From NCBI RefSeq assembly GCF_021568855.1, contig NZ_JAKGUG010000007.1:30628-94627 (forward strand): a DNA stretch of 64,000 nt. The letters are read 5' to 3'. The notes beneath the pieces are model-generated. The model was not told the origin of the DNA. It ran no database searches and was given only the letters and a program-made list of their open reading frames with translations. The position numbers were made by a program, and so were the translations under genes. Positions 25,684 to 33,366 of this stretch are shown here, in pieces. The DNA is from Dethiosulfovibrio russensis (GTDB lineage: Bacteria; Synergistota; Synergistia; Synergistales; Dethiosulfovibrionaceae). Every line of letters begins with the position of its first letter. The stretch's first letter is position 1.

Positions 25684-27659
25684 GACAGAAAACAGCGATC
25701 AGTCTCATCCCCATGCTGGCAGCGGCCGTTATAGCCTCATCTACCGAGACGAGCGCCATGGACATAGCACCCGTCACCGTCACAGCCTCCTATCTGGAGG
25801 ACTTCCAGGAGCTCTCTCCCGGAACGATATCGGTGATACGTCCGGACGAGACCAAAGGGGAATTCAAGACCCTCCCGGACCTGCTGAGACAGTCGGTGGG
25901 GGTTCACATAACGGAAATACAGGGACACGGAGGCTACACTGTCGCGTCCATAAGAGGAAGCACATCCTCACAGGTGGCGGTCTACGTGGACAACGTGCTT
26001 ATGAACAGCGCAAGCGAACCTACGGTAGACCTTTCCACCGTTCCGATAGAGAACGTCGAGAGGATAGAGATATACAGAGGACATATCCCCGCCAGATTCG
26101 GAGTCTCCGGCATGGGCGCCGTCATAAACATCGTCACGAAGGCCCCCTCCAAATCGGAGAACTCCGTGATGATCGGGGCCGGTTCTTTGGGGTTGGAGAA
26201 ATGGTCCTCCAGAACAGTTTTTCCCACCGGATCTGGAACCTCTCTGTTCACCACGGAGCTGGAGGGCTACGACGGCGATTTTTCCTTTCACAATACCAGA
26301 GGGACCGCCAACGGAAAGGACGATTACGAGGCCAAGAGACAGTTCAACAGCTACACCTTCGAGGATCTGATGTATAAATGGGCCGACGACGACTGGACCT
26401 TTAAAACCCACTACTATCACAAAAACAGGGACGTTCCATACTCGGCCAGACTGAATAACGACGTCATCGAAAACGGGACCCTATACGGCAGGCGAAGACA
26501 GGACATATCGAAAAAGGAGATCTCCATCGCCAGAGACCTGCAGATGGGGAGTTTCGACGGAGACGTCTATCTTCTCTACATGGACGAATCCAAGGAATTC
26601 AAGGATCCTACCGGGACCAGAAGAGGAAACATGCCCAGCTGGAGCGACTTCGACTCCTCCAGAATAGAGGGAGGAATACAGCTCAACCGCTGGATAGGAG
26701 AATCTCAGCAGCTGAGTTTCTATGGAAACTGGGCCTTCGAGGACCACGATGTCGCCGGCGACGGGGGATACTCCATCTACAACATCGAGCACTACAGCCG
26801 ACACAGTCTGAAACTGACACTGGAGGACACTATCTTCCCCTTCGAGGGAACGGATATTCAGATCGTGCCCATGATACGTTACAACAAAGTCGGCGAAGAT
26901 GACGGTTGGAGCTGGTCTCTTGCCGGGTCCTATCCTCTATCGGGAGGATGGAATATCAAGTCCTCCATAGGACATTATTTCAGAAGTCCCAGCTTCTACG
27001 AGATCTTCGGAGACGGGGTCTATATCGTACCCAACGACTCAATAAAAGCCGAGGAAGGAGATCAGTGGGACCTGGGGCTCCGCTGGAACGGAAATATCGG
27101 ATCGGTAAAAACCGAGGCCGGTATAACCTATTTCCACAGTAAAACCGAGGATCTGATAGTTTTCGTCGACAAGGGGCCGTTTCAGGGAAAATACGAGAAC
27201 ATAGACGACGCCGAGGTAGACGGGATAGAGGCGGAGATAAACGCGAAATGGGACAAGAGCTCCCTCTCCATCGGTTATACCTACATGGACAGCACCAACC
27301 TGGCGGTCAACGAGCAATACAGAGACAATCCTTTGCCGAACAGGCCGGAGCATGCCTGGCACCTTCGGTTTCAGCAGGGATTCGGCGAAAGTTTAACAGG
27401 ATTTGCCGAGGTCTCCTATATCTCGGATAACTATCTCGACCAGCTCGGAGAGGTGGTCTGGAGCGATTACAGCAAGGTAGACCTCGGAGGTAAGTGGCGT
27501 ATCGAAGAGGACCTATTGCTTTCCATGGGAGTTAACGACGTTTTCGACACTACGAAGAATATCCATTCCTACGGAGTCTCTCTGCCGGGGACCACCCTGA
27601 CGCCGCAATATCCTCTGGAAGGAAGGACCTTCTATCTGTCGATCATATGGGATATTTAG
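25680..27659 (+). CDS. TonB-dependent outer-membrane receptor, probable cobalamin receptor (BtuB-like)
   Basis: 659 residues. Signal peptide ending near 'TETSA', a TonB-box-like 'DIAPVTVTASY', a plug domain ('TLPDLLRQSVGVHITEIQGH', 'RIEIYRGHIPARFGVSGMGA', 'INIVTKAP') and a 22-strand-type beta-barrel; length is close to BtuB. It would import corrinoids across the outer membrane using TonB energy. The ATG overlaps the stop of the propeller gene (ATGA), so translation is coupled, which strengthens the functional link. No inner-membrane BtuCD genes lie in the window. The operon ends at a strong terminator. Confidence 0.88.
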   Translation: MRQKTAISLIPMLAAAVIASSTETSAMDIAPVTVTASYLEDFQELSPGTISVIRPDETKGEFKTLPDLLRQSVGVHITEIQGHGGYTVASIRGSTSSQVAVYVDNVLMNSASEPTVDLSTVPIENVERIEIYRGHIPARFGVSGMGAVINIVTKAPSKSENSVMIGAGSLGLEKWSSRTVFPTGSGTSLFTTELEGYDGDFSFHNTRGTANGKDDYEAKRQFNSYTFEDLMYKWADDDWTFKTHYYHKNRDVPYSARLNNDVIENGTLYGRRRQDISKKEISIARDLQMGSFDGDVYLLYMDESKEFKDPTGTRRGNMPSWSDFDSSRIEGGIQLNRWIGESQQLSFYGNWAFEDHDVAGDGGYSIYNIEHYSRHSLKLTLEDTIFPFEGTDIQIVPMIRYNKVGEDDGWSWSLAGSYPLSGGWNIKSSIGHYFRSPSFYEIFGDGVYIVPNDSIKAEEGDQWDLGLRWNGNIGSVKTEAGITYFHSKTEDLIVFVDKGPFQGKYENIDDAEVDGIEAEINAKWDKSSLSIGYTYMDSTNLAVNEQYRDNPLPNRPEHAWHLRFQQGFGESLTGFAEVSYISDNYLDQLGEVVWSDYSKVDLGGKWRIEEDLLLSMGVNDVFDTTKNIHSYGVSLPGTTLTPQYPLEGRTFYLSIIWDI

Positions 27660-27660
27660 A

Positions 27661-27698
27661 TAAAGTAGGCCTCGTCTACATAGACGAGGCCTACTTTA
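27661..27698. terminator. Bidirectional terminator between the B12 operon and metK
   Basis: A perfect 18-bp stem (TAAAGTAGGCCTCGTCTA and complement) around a two-base centre, with A-rich and T-rich edges. It serves the convergent btuB-like and metK genes. Confidence 0.88.
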
Positions 27699-27728
27699 TA
27701 AGCTGTTTACACGGCTATTACGTTAAAG

Positions 27729-28928
27729 TCAAAACCCGGCTTCGGCCTTGAGGGCCGCCGCCCGATCCAGTCTCTCCCAGGCGGGAACGGGGGTAAGATC
27801 GATACGCCCCATATGGCCGTAGGCGGCCAGGCGACGGTACTGAGGCTTTCTGAGCTCCAGGTCCCTTATCATGGCGGCGGGACGGAAGTCGAAATACTTT
27901 CGGACCAACGACACCAGGAGATCGTTCGAGACCTTTCCGGTACCGAAGGTCTCCACGAAAACCGACACGGGGTGGGCCACCCCTATGGCGTAGGCAACCT
28001 GTATCTGACACTTGGAGGCCAGACCGGCCGCCACGACGTTCTTGGCAGCGTACCTAGCCATGTAGGCTCCGGAACGGTCCACCTTGGTCGGGTCCTTTCC
28101 GGAGAAAGCCCCTCCGCCGTGGGGGACCATGCCGCCGTAGGTATCCACGATGATCTTACGTCCAGTCAGTCCCGAATCGGCCATGGGGCCGCCCTTGACG
28201 AAACGTCCCGTCGGGTTGACCAGAATCCGCAGGTCTCCCTTGAGGAGTTCCTTCGGAAGGATCGGATCTATGACCTTCTCGGTGAGGTCCTCACGGATAT
28301 CCCTGAGGGAGACGTCCGGGCTATGCTGGGCCGACACAACGACGGTATCCACCCTCACCGCCCTGTCCCCATCGTATTCCAGTGTGACCTGGGTCTTGCC
28401 GTCGGGACGAAGGTATTCGACGGAACCGTCCTTCCTTACCTTGGAGAGCCTTCTGGAGAGCCTCTGAGCCAAGGCGAAGGGCATGGGCAGGAACTCGTCG
28501 GTCTCGTCGGTGGCGTAGCCTATCATCATGCCCTGATCTCCGGCTCCTATGCCATTGATCTGCTCCTCCGTCATGTCTCCCTCGCGGAGCTCCAGGGCCC
28601 TGTCCACTCCCATGGCTATATCGGCGGACTGTTCGTCTATGGCGGTCAAAACCGCGCAGGTCTCGCCGTCGAAACCGTACTTGGCCCTGGTATAGCCTAT
28701 CTCCTTGACTATCTCCCTGGCTATCCTGGGAATGTCCACGTAGGTGCTGGTGGTTATCTCTCCTGCCACCTGGACCAGGCCGGTGGTCACAAGGGTCTCG
28801 CAGGCAACCCTCCCCATGGGATCCTCCGAAAGGATGGCGTCCAGTATTCCATCGGATATCTGGTCCGCCACCTTGTCGGGATGGCCTTCGGTGACTGACT
28901 CGGAAGAGATTAAAAGTTTTTCGCTCAT
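27729..28928 (-). CDS. metK: S-adenosylmethionine synthetase
   Basis: 399 residues, the expected length. It makes SAM from methionine and ATP in the cytoplasm. Signatures visible are the N-terminal '[19 protein letters not shown]', the ATP-binding hexapeptide region '[15 protein letters not shown]', and the P-loop-like '[19 protein letters not shown]'. The ATG has GGAGG upstream. Expression is controlled by a SAM-I riboswitch with terminator immediately upstream, giving end-product feedback. Confidence 0.98.
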   Translation of the reverse strand: MSEKLLISSESVTEGHPDKVADQISDGILDAILSEDPMGRVACETLVTTGLVQVAGEITTSTYVDIPRIAREIVKEIGYTRAKYGFDGETCAVLTAIDEQSADIAMGVDRALELREGDMTEEQINGIGAGDQGMMIGYATDETDEFLPMPFALAQRLSRRLSKVRKDGSVEYLRPDGKTQVTLEYDGDRAVRVDTVVVSAQHSPDVSLRDIREDLTEKVIDPILPKELLKGDLRILVNPTGRFVKGGPMADSGLTGRKIIVDTYGGMVPHGGGAFSGKDPTKVDRSGAYMARYAAKNVVAAGLASKCQIQVAYAIGVAHPVSVFVETFGTGKVSNDLLVSLVRKYFDFRPAAMIRDLELRKPQYRRLAAYGHMGRIDLTPVPAWERLDRAAALKAEAGF

Positions 28929-28964
28929 GCAATGATACCTCCACAGGGTATAGTATTCCGGGCC

Positions 28965-29001
28965 GAAAAAAACGGGACCCGTCCGTAGAGGAAGGGTCCC
29001 G
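28965..29001 (-). terminator. Regulated terminator of the metK SAM-I riboswitch
   Basis: On the minus strand CGGGACCC pairs with GGGTCCCG, followed by a run of seven T. It lies between the aptamer and metK and is the transcription-off structure of the riboswitch. Confidence 0.88.
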
Positions 29002-29023
29002 CCTTAATCCTTAGGTGTCCTTC

Positions 29024-29127
29024 CTCTTATCACTCGACCTGTCGGTCGCTGGTGTTGGCACCTCACACCCTTACGGGCAGGTTGCCGGGCTTCATCGGGC
29101 CAGTCCCTCCGCCTCTCTCGATAAGAG
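29024..29127 (-). promoter_or_regulatory. SAM-I (S-box) riboswitch
   Basis: Canonical S-box elements on the minus strand: the P1 helix CTCTTATC / GATAAGAG, 'AGAGAGGCGGAGGGA', 'CCCGATGAAGCCCGGCAACC', and 'GGTGCCAACACC'. SAM binding would favour the downstream terminator and reduce metK expression. Confidence 0.95.
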
Positions 29128-29146
29128 TTCGATTGTACGATCCGAG

Positions 29147-29174
29147 ATTATACCCTATGGGAACCGTATGTCAA
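29147..29174 (-). promoter_or_regulatory. Promoter of the metK transcript
   Basis: Consensus TTGACA and TATAAT separated by 16 bases on the minus strand, about 20 bases upstream of the SAM-I aptamer. It begins just past the stop codon of the cupin gene. Confidence 0.88.
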
Positions 29175-29197
29175 GAAATCCTTTAAGGAGAATCGCT

Positions 29198-29530
29198 TCA
29201 TCCTCTGACCATCGTCAACACCATTATCGACGGCTCCATCGCTTCCACCGAGTGGGGAACGTCGGCCGGCATCATAAGCCATTCCCCTGCCTTCACACTG
29301 TGGGGAACGCCTCCGACCTTTATCTCCATCGCTCCCTGGATCATCTGGACCAAGGCATCGTAGGGAGCGGAGTGCTCGCTGAGAGCCTGCCCTCCGTCGA
29401 AAGCGAAGGCCGTCACGGTCCCCTCCGGTCTATCTATCACGGTTCGGCTCACCACCGAACCGTCCTGAACCTTCACCAGATCTTCCATGCGAAAAGGACC
29501 TTTATCTCCTCCGTAGCTTTCGTAAGACAT
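29198..29530 (-). CDS. Small cupin-domain protein
   Basis: 110 residues forming a single cupin barrel: motif 1 around 'ALSEHSAPYDALVQMIQGAM' and motif 2 around 'GEWLMMPADVPHSVEAMEPS'. Metal ligands H (SEHSAP) and H (VPHSV) are visible, but the set is reduced compared with classical cupins. Function is unknown. It is the last gene of an rrf2-ferredoxin-cupin operon with an 18-base gap, so it may belong to the same redox or Fe-S-sensing response. Confidence 0.85.
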   Translation of the reverse strand: MSYESYGGDKGPFRMEDLVKVQDGSVVSRTVIDRPEGTVTAFAFDGGQALSEHSAPYDALVQMIQGAMEIKVGGVPHSVKAGEWLMMPADVPHSVEAMEPSIMVLTMVRG

Positions 29531-29548
29531 AGAGATCTCCTCCTTCCG

Positions 29549-30304
29549 TCAACTGGAGAATCTGTAGCGGGTGCTCTCCCGCTCCAGCTCTCCTCCCTCT
29601 ATGGCGATCTTGACCCTTGTGTAGTCCAGGTCCGCCTTGGCCTCCTCTATGGCCGACTCGACCAGCCTCACCATGCCGCCGCAACATGGAACCTCCATGT
29701 GGATAACCGTCACGGCCTTGGGACTATGGGCCGCCATGATCCTGGCGAGCTTGTCCCTGTACGCCCCGGCGTCGTCCAGCTTGGGACAGCCCATGAGGCA
29801 CACCTTTCCGTCACCCAGGAAGGAACGGTGAAAGTCGGGATGGGCCATAGCGCTACAGTCGGCGGCTATAACCAGATGGGAACCCGACAGATAGGGCGCG
29901 TTCTCCGGTATGAGACTTAGCTGCACCGGCCAGTTTCGTAAGGCCGATTCTCTCTTTACCGCTCCCTCCGGTTTTCCGAGAGGGGGCTCTTTTCGATCGG
30001 CGGCATCTCCCCCCATGGATCGAGCCATTGTCCCCGGGCACCCGGAGGAACAGGCCGAGGCCATGTTCTTCTTGACGGCCTCCTCGTCGTAGGGAGAGGC
30101 CTCACGCTCCTCGAAGGTAATCGCCCCTCTGGGACACTCGCCTATGCAGTCTCCCAGGCCGTCGCAGTAGCTCTCGCTGACCAGTTCGGCCTTGCCGTCG
30201 ATCATCCTTATGGCTCCCTCGTGGCAAGCCTCGACGCAAAGCCCGCAGCCGTCGCACTTATCCTTGTCTATGGTTATTATCCTGCGCATTATCTTGGCTT
30301 CCAT
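29549..30304 (-). CDS. Two-cluster 4Fe-4S ferredoxin-type protein with C-terminal domain
   Basis: 251 residues. The N-terminal ~65 residues are a bacterial-type 2[4Fe-4S] ferredoxin fold: 'CDGCGLCVEACHEGAI' and 'CDGLGDCIGECPRGAI', the second with a wider CxxxxxC spacing. A linker with more Cys ('ACSSGCPG') leads to a C-terminal domain with 'VIAADCSAMAHPDFHRSFLG', 'CLMGCPKLDD' and 'EVPCCGGMVRLVE', Cys-rich enough for a further metal site. This arrangement is common in anaerobes but its function is unproven. The ATG at 30304 follows GGGAGGGG and overlaps the rrf2 gene by 47 bp, so expression is coupled to the regulator. Confidence 0.85.
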   Translation of the reverse strand: MEAKIMRRIITIDKDKCDGCGLCVEACHEGAIRMIDGKAELVSESYCDGLGDCIGECPRGAITFEEREASPYDEEAVKKNMASACSSGCPGTMARSMGGDAADRKEPPLGKPEGAVKRESALRNWPVQLSLIPENAPYLSGSHLVIAADCSAMAHPDFHRSFLGDGKVCLMGCPKLDDAGAYRDKLARIMAAHSPKAVTVIHMEVPCCGGMVRLVESAIEEAKADLDYTRVKIAIEGGELERESTRYRFSS

Positions 30305-30737
30305 CTATCCAACCCCTCCCGGACGTTTCGTCTTCAAATCCAACCAGGTCCCCCAGGCTCCTGGATTTCAGGTGATCGGTGAATTCCTCGTAGACCCTGT
30401 CGGGGAAGTCCCCGAACATACATTCCCTGAATGGACATCTGCTGAGCCCCAAAACGCAACTTTTAGGCCTTAGATCCCCCTCTATGGCACGATAGACGGC
30501 GTATAGCGGTATTTCCGAAGGTTTCTTCAACAGCTCGAACCCTCCGGCGGGACCTCGAACAGACTCAACCAAACCGGCTCTCACCAGCCTCTGAAAAACC
30601 TTTGCCATATGGGCTTCGGACGCCTCGACCGCCTCGGCCATCTCCCTTACCCTCATGCGCTTTCCCGCCAGAGCGAGGATCCCCATCCCATGAAGGGCAA
30701 GGGAGACCGCCTCCGAAACCTGAAAGATGCCGCTCAT
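30258..30737 (-). CDS. Rrf2-family transcriptional regulator
   Basis: 159 residues. N-terminal winged helix-turn-helix ('VREMAEAVEASEAHMAKVFQ', 'LVRAGLVESVRGPAGGFEL') typical of IscR/NsrR/RsrR relatives, and a cysteine group 'CVLGLSRCPFRECMFG' in the position used to hold an Fe-S cluster, so it probably senses redox state, NO or Fe-S supply. The ATG at 30737 is used because GGGAGGAG lies before it; a GTG five codons upstream would place that site inside the gene. First gene of the operon; three GAATA repeats upstream could be its own operator. Confidence 0.9.
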   Translation of the reverse strand: MSGIFQVSEAVSLALHGMGILALAGKRMRVREMAEAVEASEAHMAKVFQRLVRAGLVESVRGPAGGFELLKKPSEIPLYAVYRAIEGDLRPKSCVLGLSRCPFRECMFGDFPDRVYEEFTDHLKSRSLGDLVGFEDETSGRGWIDGSQDNAQDNNHRQG

Positions 30738-30765
30738 CCCATCTCCTCCCACTATTTCGGAAAAA

Positions 30766-30786
30766 GAATACCTGAATACCCGAATA
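30766..30786. promoter_or_regulatory. Three tandem GAATA repeats upstream of rrf2-like gene
   Basis: GAATA occurs at 30766, 30774 and 30782, an exact 8-base period (GAATACCT GAATACCC GAATATCC), 29 bases upstream of the regulator start. It is a candidate operator for autoregulation; no direct evidence. Confidence 0.4.
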
Positions 30787-30843
30787 TCCGCAAGGGAAGA
30801 TACCCGCGTAAAAAAGCATGGATATCCGTCCAGTCAAAAGACA

Positions 30844-30870
30844 AGCGGGAGGATATTAAATCCTCCCGCT
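30844..30870. terminator. Terminator hairpin downstream of the 402-residue secreted protein gene
   Basis: A 10-bp stem (AGCGGGAGGA / TCCTCCCGCT) around a 7-base AT-rich loop. It lies just after the minus-strand stop at 30880 and ahead of the rrf2 operon promoter region. Confidence 0.75.
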
Positions 30871-30879
30871 CTATAAAGG

Positions 30880-32088
30880 TCAGTGACAACCGCAATCTCC
30901 ACCACCGCCGCCGCTACCTCCGCCTTCACCGCCGCCCCCTCCTGTATCGGTGGGCTCGTGATAGGTCGGCTTGGCGCCTAGATGTTCTAGGAAATCCTTT
31001 CTCTTGTCTTCATCCAGATAACCGGCGAGTTCCTCAGGGGTCATATGACCTATATCGGTTGTCCCGATAATCTCGTTGCCCGTGACGCCTATGACGTTCA
31101 CCACGACCTCGGGACCGCTCCCGGAGGTAACTATGCCTATGACGGCAGTCCCCTGGTTTATCCTGGTCAGTCCCTGATCGAGTCCCGACGCTCCGGAGCC
31201 GCCGTTTATCGTCGCCATATCGTTGGCGAAGGAGACCGCCGCTCCTACGTTTCCTACCGTGTAGATGGCCACAGCACCGAGAGCTCCGGCAGTTGTCGCA
31301 GGAGCGGCCACAACTAGACCTACTCCGACTCCTACGATCGTAGCGGTGAACTTGGTCCCGGCCATTATAGTGGCCCAGTTCTTCTGCCCCACCACGTTAC
31401 CTATCCGATGATGGGCGTAGCCGACGGCTCCGGTGACCTTGCCGACGCCGCTCTTGATAGCCCCTCCTACCTTAGAGGCGAAGTCGCTTATGGCCCGACC
31501 TCCAGCCTGAAGCTTACCCATAGCGTCGCTGAAGGCCTGCTCCATTCCTCTGCCTATTTTTCCCAATTCCTGGTTCACGACGTCCTGAGGAGTAACGCCC
31601 TGCCATGCCAGGGCGGGCATCGCTCCCAGAAACTCCTCCATGGCGGCCAGACGATCCTCCGGCCCGAAGCGGCCCTCCCAGGTCATCATGACGAGCTTAG
31701 CCGAATCCTCCAGCTTCTTGCCCGCCTTCTCCATGGACTCCATACACTCCTGGGCGTAGATGAGTTTGGCTCGAATCTCCGCTCCCGAAACGTCCCGTCC
31801 CTCGAGATCGACGAGCTTGTTAAGGGCATCCTTGGCCTGGAGACCGGTGAGCCTGGCCAACTCGGCTGCATCGGCCAGGCGGTTCTTCTCCGCCGCCGGA
31901 AGATCCAGCAGTGCGGGACCATTCGTACCATTAGCGGACGCATTGGGAGCGGTGACGCCACCTCCAGTGGCTGGACGGCTGACGGAGGCACCGCTCCCAC
32001 CGGATGTGGTTATGGTAACCGCATCGAGGGCCGGGGCAACCACTAAAATCAGGGCGAACAAGATCAAGAGTAAAAGGCACCTTTTCAT
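30880..32088 (-). CDS. Secreted protein of unknown function with Gly-rich Cys tail
   Basis: 402 residues, not recognised. It has a Sec signal peptide (hydrophobic residues 4-22), a Ser/Gly/Asn-rich linker, a long helical middle ('LADAAELARLTGLQAKDALN'), an amphipathic Gly/Ala-rich region ('FASKVGGAIKSGVGKVTGAV'), one or two hydrophobic Ala/Gly stretches ('TIVGVGVGLVVAAPATTAGA') that could enter a membrane, and a tail of Gly runs ending DCGCH. The tail recalls metal-binding or secretion tails but matches nothing I know. The ATG has GGGAGGT upstream. It follows the CsgG/FlgO-like genes in the same direction with a 36-base gap and probably belongs to that operon. Confidence 0.7.
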   Translation of the reverse strand: MKRCLLLLILFALILVVAPALDAVTITTSGGSGASVSRPATGGGVTAPNASANGTNGPALLDLPAAEKNRLADAAELARLTGLQAKDALNKLVDLEGRDVSGAEIRAKLIYAQECMESMEKAGKKLEDSAKLVMMTWEGRFGPEDRLAAMEEFLGAMPALAWQGVTPQDVVNQELGKIGRGMEQAFSDAMGKLQAGGRAISDFASKVGGAIKSGVGKVTGAVGYAHHRIGNVVGQKNWATIMAGTKFTATIVGVGVGLVVAAPATTAGALGAVAIYTVGNVGAAVSFANDMATINGGSGASGLDQGLTRINQGTAVIGIVTSGSGPEVVVNVIGVTGNEIIGTTDIGHMTPEELAGYLDEDKRKDFLEHLGAKPTYHEPTDTGGGGGEGGGSGGGGGDCGCH

Positions 32089-32124
32089 TAAAAAACACCT
32101 CCCTCTAAAATAGGGGTTTATCGA

Positions 32125-32604
32125 TCAGGATCCGGTCAGGGCGATCTTTACGTCCTCGGCCAGATAGGAGGCCGCCTCGGGCAGGCCCTCCTGGCCGGTA
32201 TCGGAGGAGGCTGAAAAGCTCTCTATTACCTCGCCGGACTCGACGTCCACCAACCTGGAATCCAGCGATATTTCCCCTCCCAGCGAGTTGACCGACCCGA
32301 CCAGGACGTACCTGGCACCGACGATCCTGCCTACCTTCGCCGCCGTTTCCGGGTCCACCAGGCCGGACATACCTATCCTCTGTTCCCCCGCCGCCTTGAC
32401 GATGTGGTTTCGATCCACCACCACCAGGGTTATCTCCGGAACGGTGGAAAGCTCGTTTCTCACTATGTCGCTGACGGCGGCTCCTAGGTGTAATGGGACC
32501 CCGTTCGTGTCGAAATCCGCCACCGCCATGGCGAATTCGGCAAAGACGGGAGACGATATGGCGGCGGCTGCGATAAGGGCCGCCGCCGCGGATCTCCATC
32601 TCAC
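32125..32604 (-). CDS. Secreted CsgG/FlgO-like protein (short)
   Basis: 159 residues. A signal peptide ends near 'SSPVFA', then a single CsgG-like alpha/beta domain: 'FAMAVADFDTNGVPLHLGAA', 'VVVDRNHIVKAAGEQRIGMS' and 'GRIVGARYVLVGSVNSLGGE'. The same domain forms the N-terminal half of the 381-residue protein at 33367. Relatives include CsgG and the flagellar outer-ring protein FlgO, which act at the outer membrane. The GTG start overlaps the stop of the upstream gene (TAGTG), so translation is coupled. Confidence 0.8.
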   Translation of the reverse strand: MRWRSAAAALIAAAAISSPVFAEFAMAVADFDTNGVPLHLGAAVSDIVRNELSTVPEITLVVVDRNHIVKAAGEQRIGMSGLVDPETAAKVGRIVGARYVLVGSVNSLGGEISLDSRLVDVESGEVIESFSASSDTGQEGLPEAASYLAEDVKIALTGS

Positions 32605-33197
32605 TAGGCAAAAAGCCTCTTAAACCAGATCATTGCGGTGGCGGTGATCTCGGCGGTCATATTCTCCACCGCCTCTCTGAGACCCTCTATCTTTCCGTCG
32701 ACCATGATCTTCCCAGAGGAGAACGAAAGTTCCTTGAGTATGGACAGTGCCTGTTCGGCCCTGTCGCTGTTCTTGTAGGCCTGAGCCTCGTGAAATTTAA
32801 GAACATAGGAAAGCTTGGTCCTGCTGACCAGGGTTCCCTCGGAATCTCTCACCAACAGACGATCCAGTGTAGAGTCCTTCTCCACAGCCGCCTGAACCTC
32901 CTTAACGTCCTCGGCCTTTCCCCTCTTGCCTGCCTCTCCGGCGAAAAGGGCGGCCGCCAGGGTGCGGACCTTCTCCCTGTCTCCTAACAGATCCGTCACC
33001 GCATCGTAACGGGTCTTTAATATATCCATTATGACGGCCTTGCCCTTATCGTAGTCGCCGTCCTTGAAGTAACAACGACACATGAGGTACATCACGCCGC
33101 CCTTCTCGGCCTCGTCCATACCGTCCAGATCCCTCTTCGCGACCGCCATAAAACGACCACAGTCGCCGTCCTTGAGATACTGCACCGCCGCAGCCAT
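32604..33197 (-). CDS. TPR-like periplasmic protein body, severed from its lipoprotein signal by an in-frame TGA
   Basis: 197 residues of helical, TPR-like character ('KGGVMYLMCRCYFKDGDYDK', 'KLSYVLKFHEAQAYKNSDRA'). No signal peptide is present and no good ribosome-binding site precedes the first Met (33197). Reading upstream in the same frame the coding sequence continues through a Gly/Ser linker to a TGA at 33270-33272 and beyond it a complete lipoprotein signal peptide from ATG 33341. So the gene as evolved is probably 32604-33341, now split by a stop codon. Neighbours are CsgG/FlgO-like and TPR proteins, suggesting an envelope complex. It may be a pseudogene, a recoded gene or a sequencing error. 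Confidence 0.65.
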   Translation of the reverse strand: MAAAVQYLKDGDCGRFMAVAKRDLDGMDEAEKGGVMYLMCRCYFKDGDYDKGKAVIMDILKTRYDAVTDLLGDREKVRTLAAALFAGEAGKRGKAEDVKEVQAAVEKDSTLDRLLVRDSEGTLVSRTKLSYVLKFHEAQAYKNSDRAEQALSILKELSFSSGKIMVDGKIEGLREAVENMTAEITATAMIWFKRLFA

Positions 33198-33341
33198 AAC
33201 TCTCTTGGTAGCGACGGACGAGCGGGAGGATCCACCCTCTCCTCCACCGGAGGAGCCTCCTCCTTCGCTTCAGCCGAAGGCGCAGCTTACTATGAACAAC
33301 GCCGACAACAGAGCCAAAATCACCGAAAACGTCCTCTTCAT
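33198..33341 (-). other. Lipoprotein signal peptide and linker upstream of the in-frame TGA
   Basis: From ATG 33341 (GAGGGGAG upstream) the frame encodes a lysine-arginine start, a hydrophobic core and the lipobox IVSC, then Ala-Phe-Gly and TGA (33270-33272). The same frame continues with a Ser/Gly/Glu linker of 25 codons to the Met at 33197. A GGAGG-AGGCT-CCTCC hairpin begins eight bases after the TGA. The continuous frame shows this belongs to the downstream body. Confidence 0.7.
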
Positions 33342-33366
33342 AACGATCTCCCCTCTCCATATCCAC

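Noticed and set aside
33235..33273. Firm selenocysteine call at the TGA at 33270
   Set aside because: The stem-loop is closer to the codon than usual for bacterial SECIS, and a Sec residue in a Gly/Ser lipoprotein linker has no obvious purpose. Left as an open possibility only.
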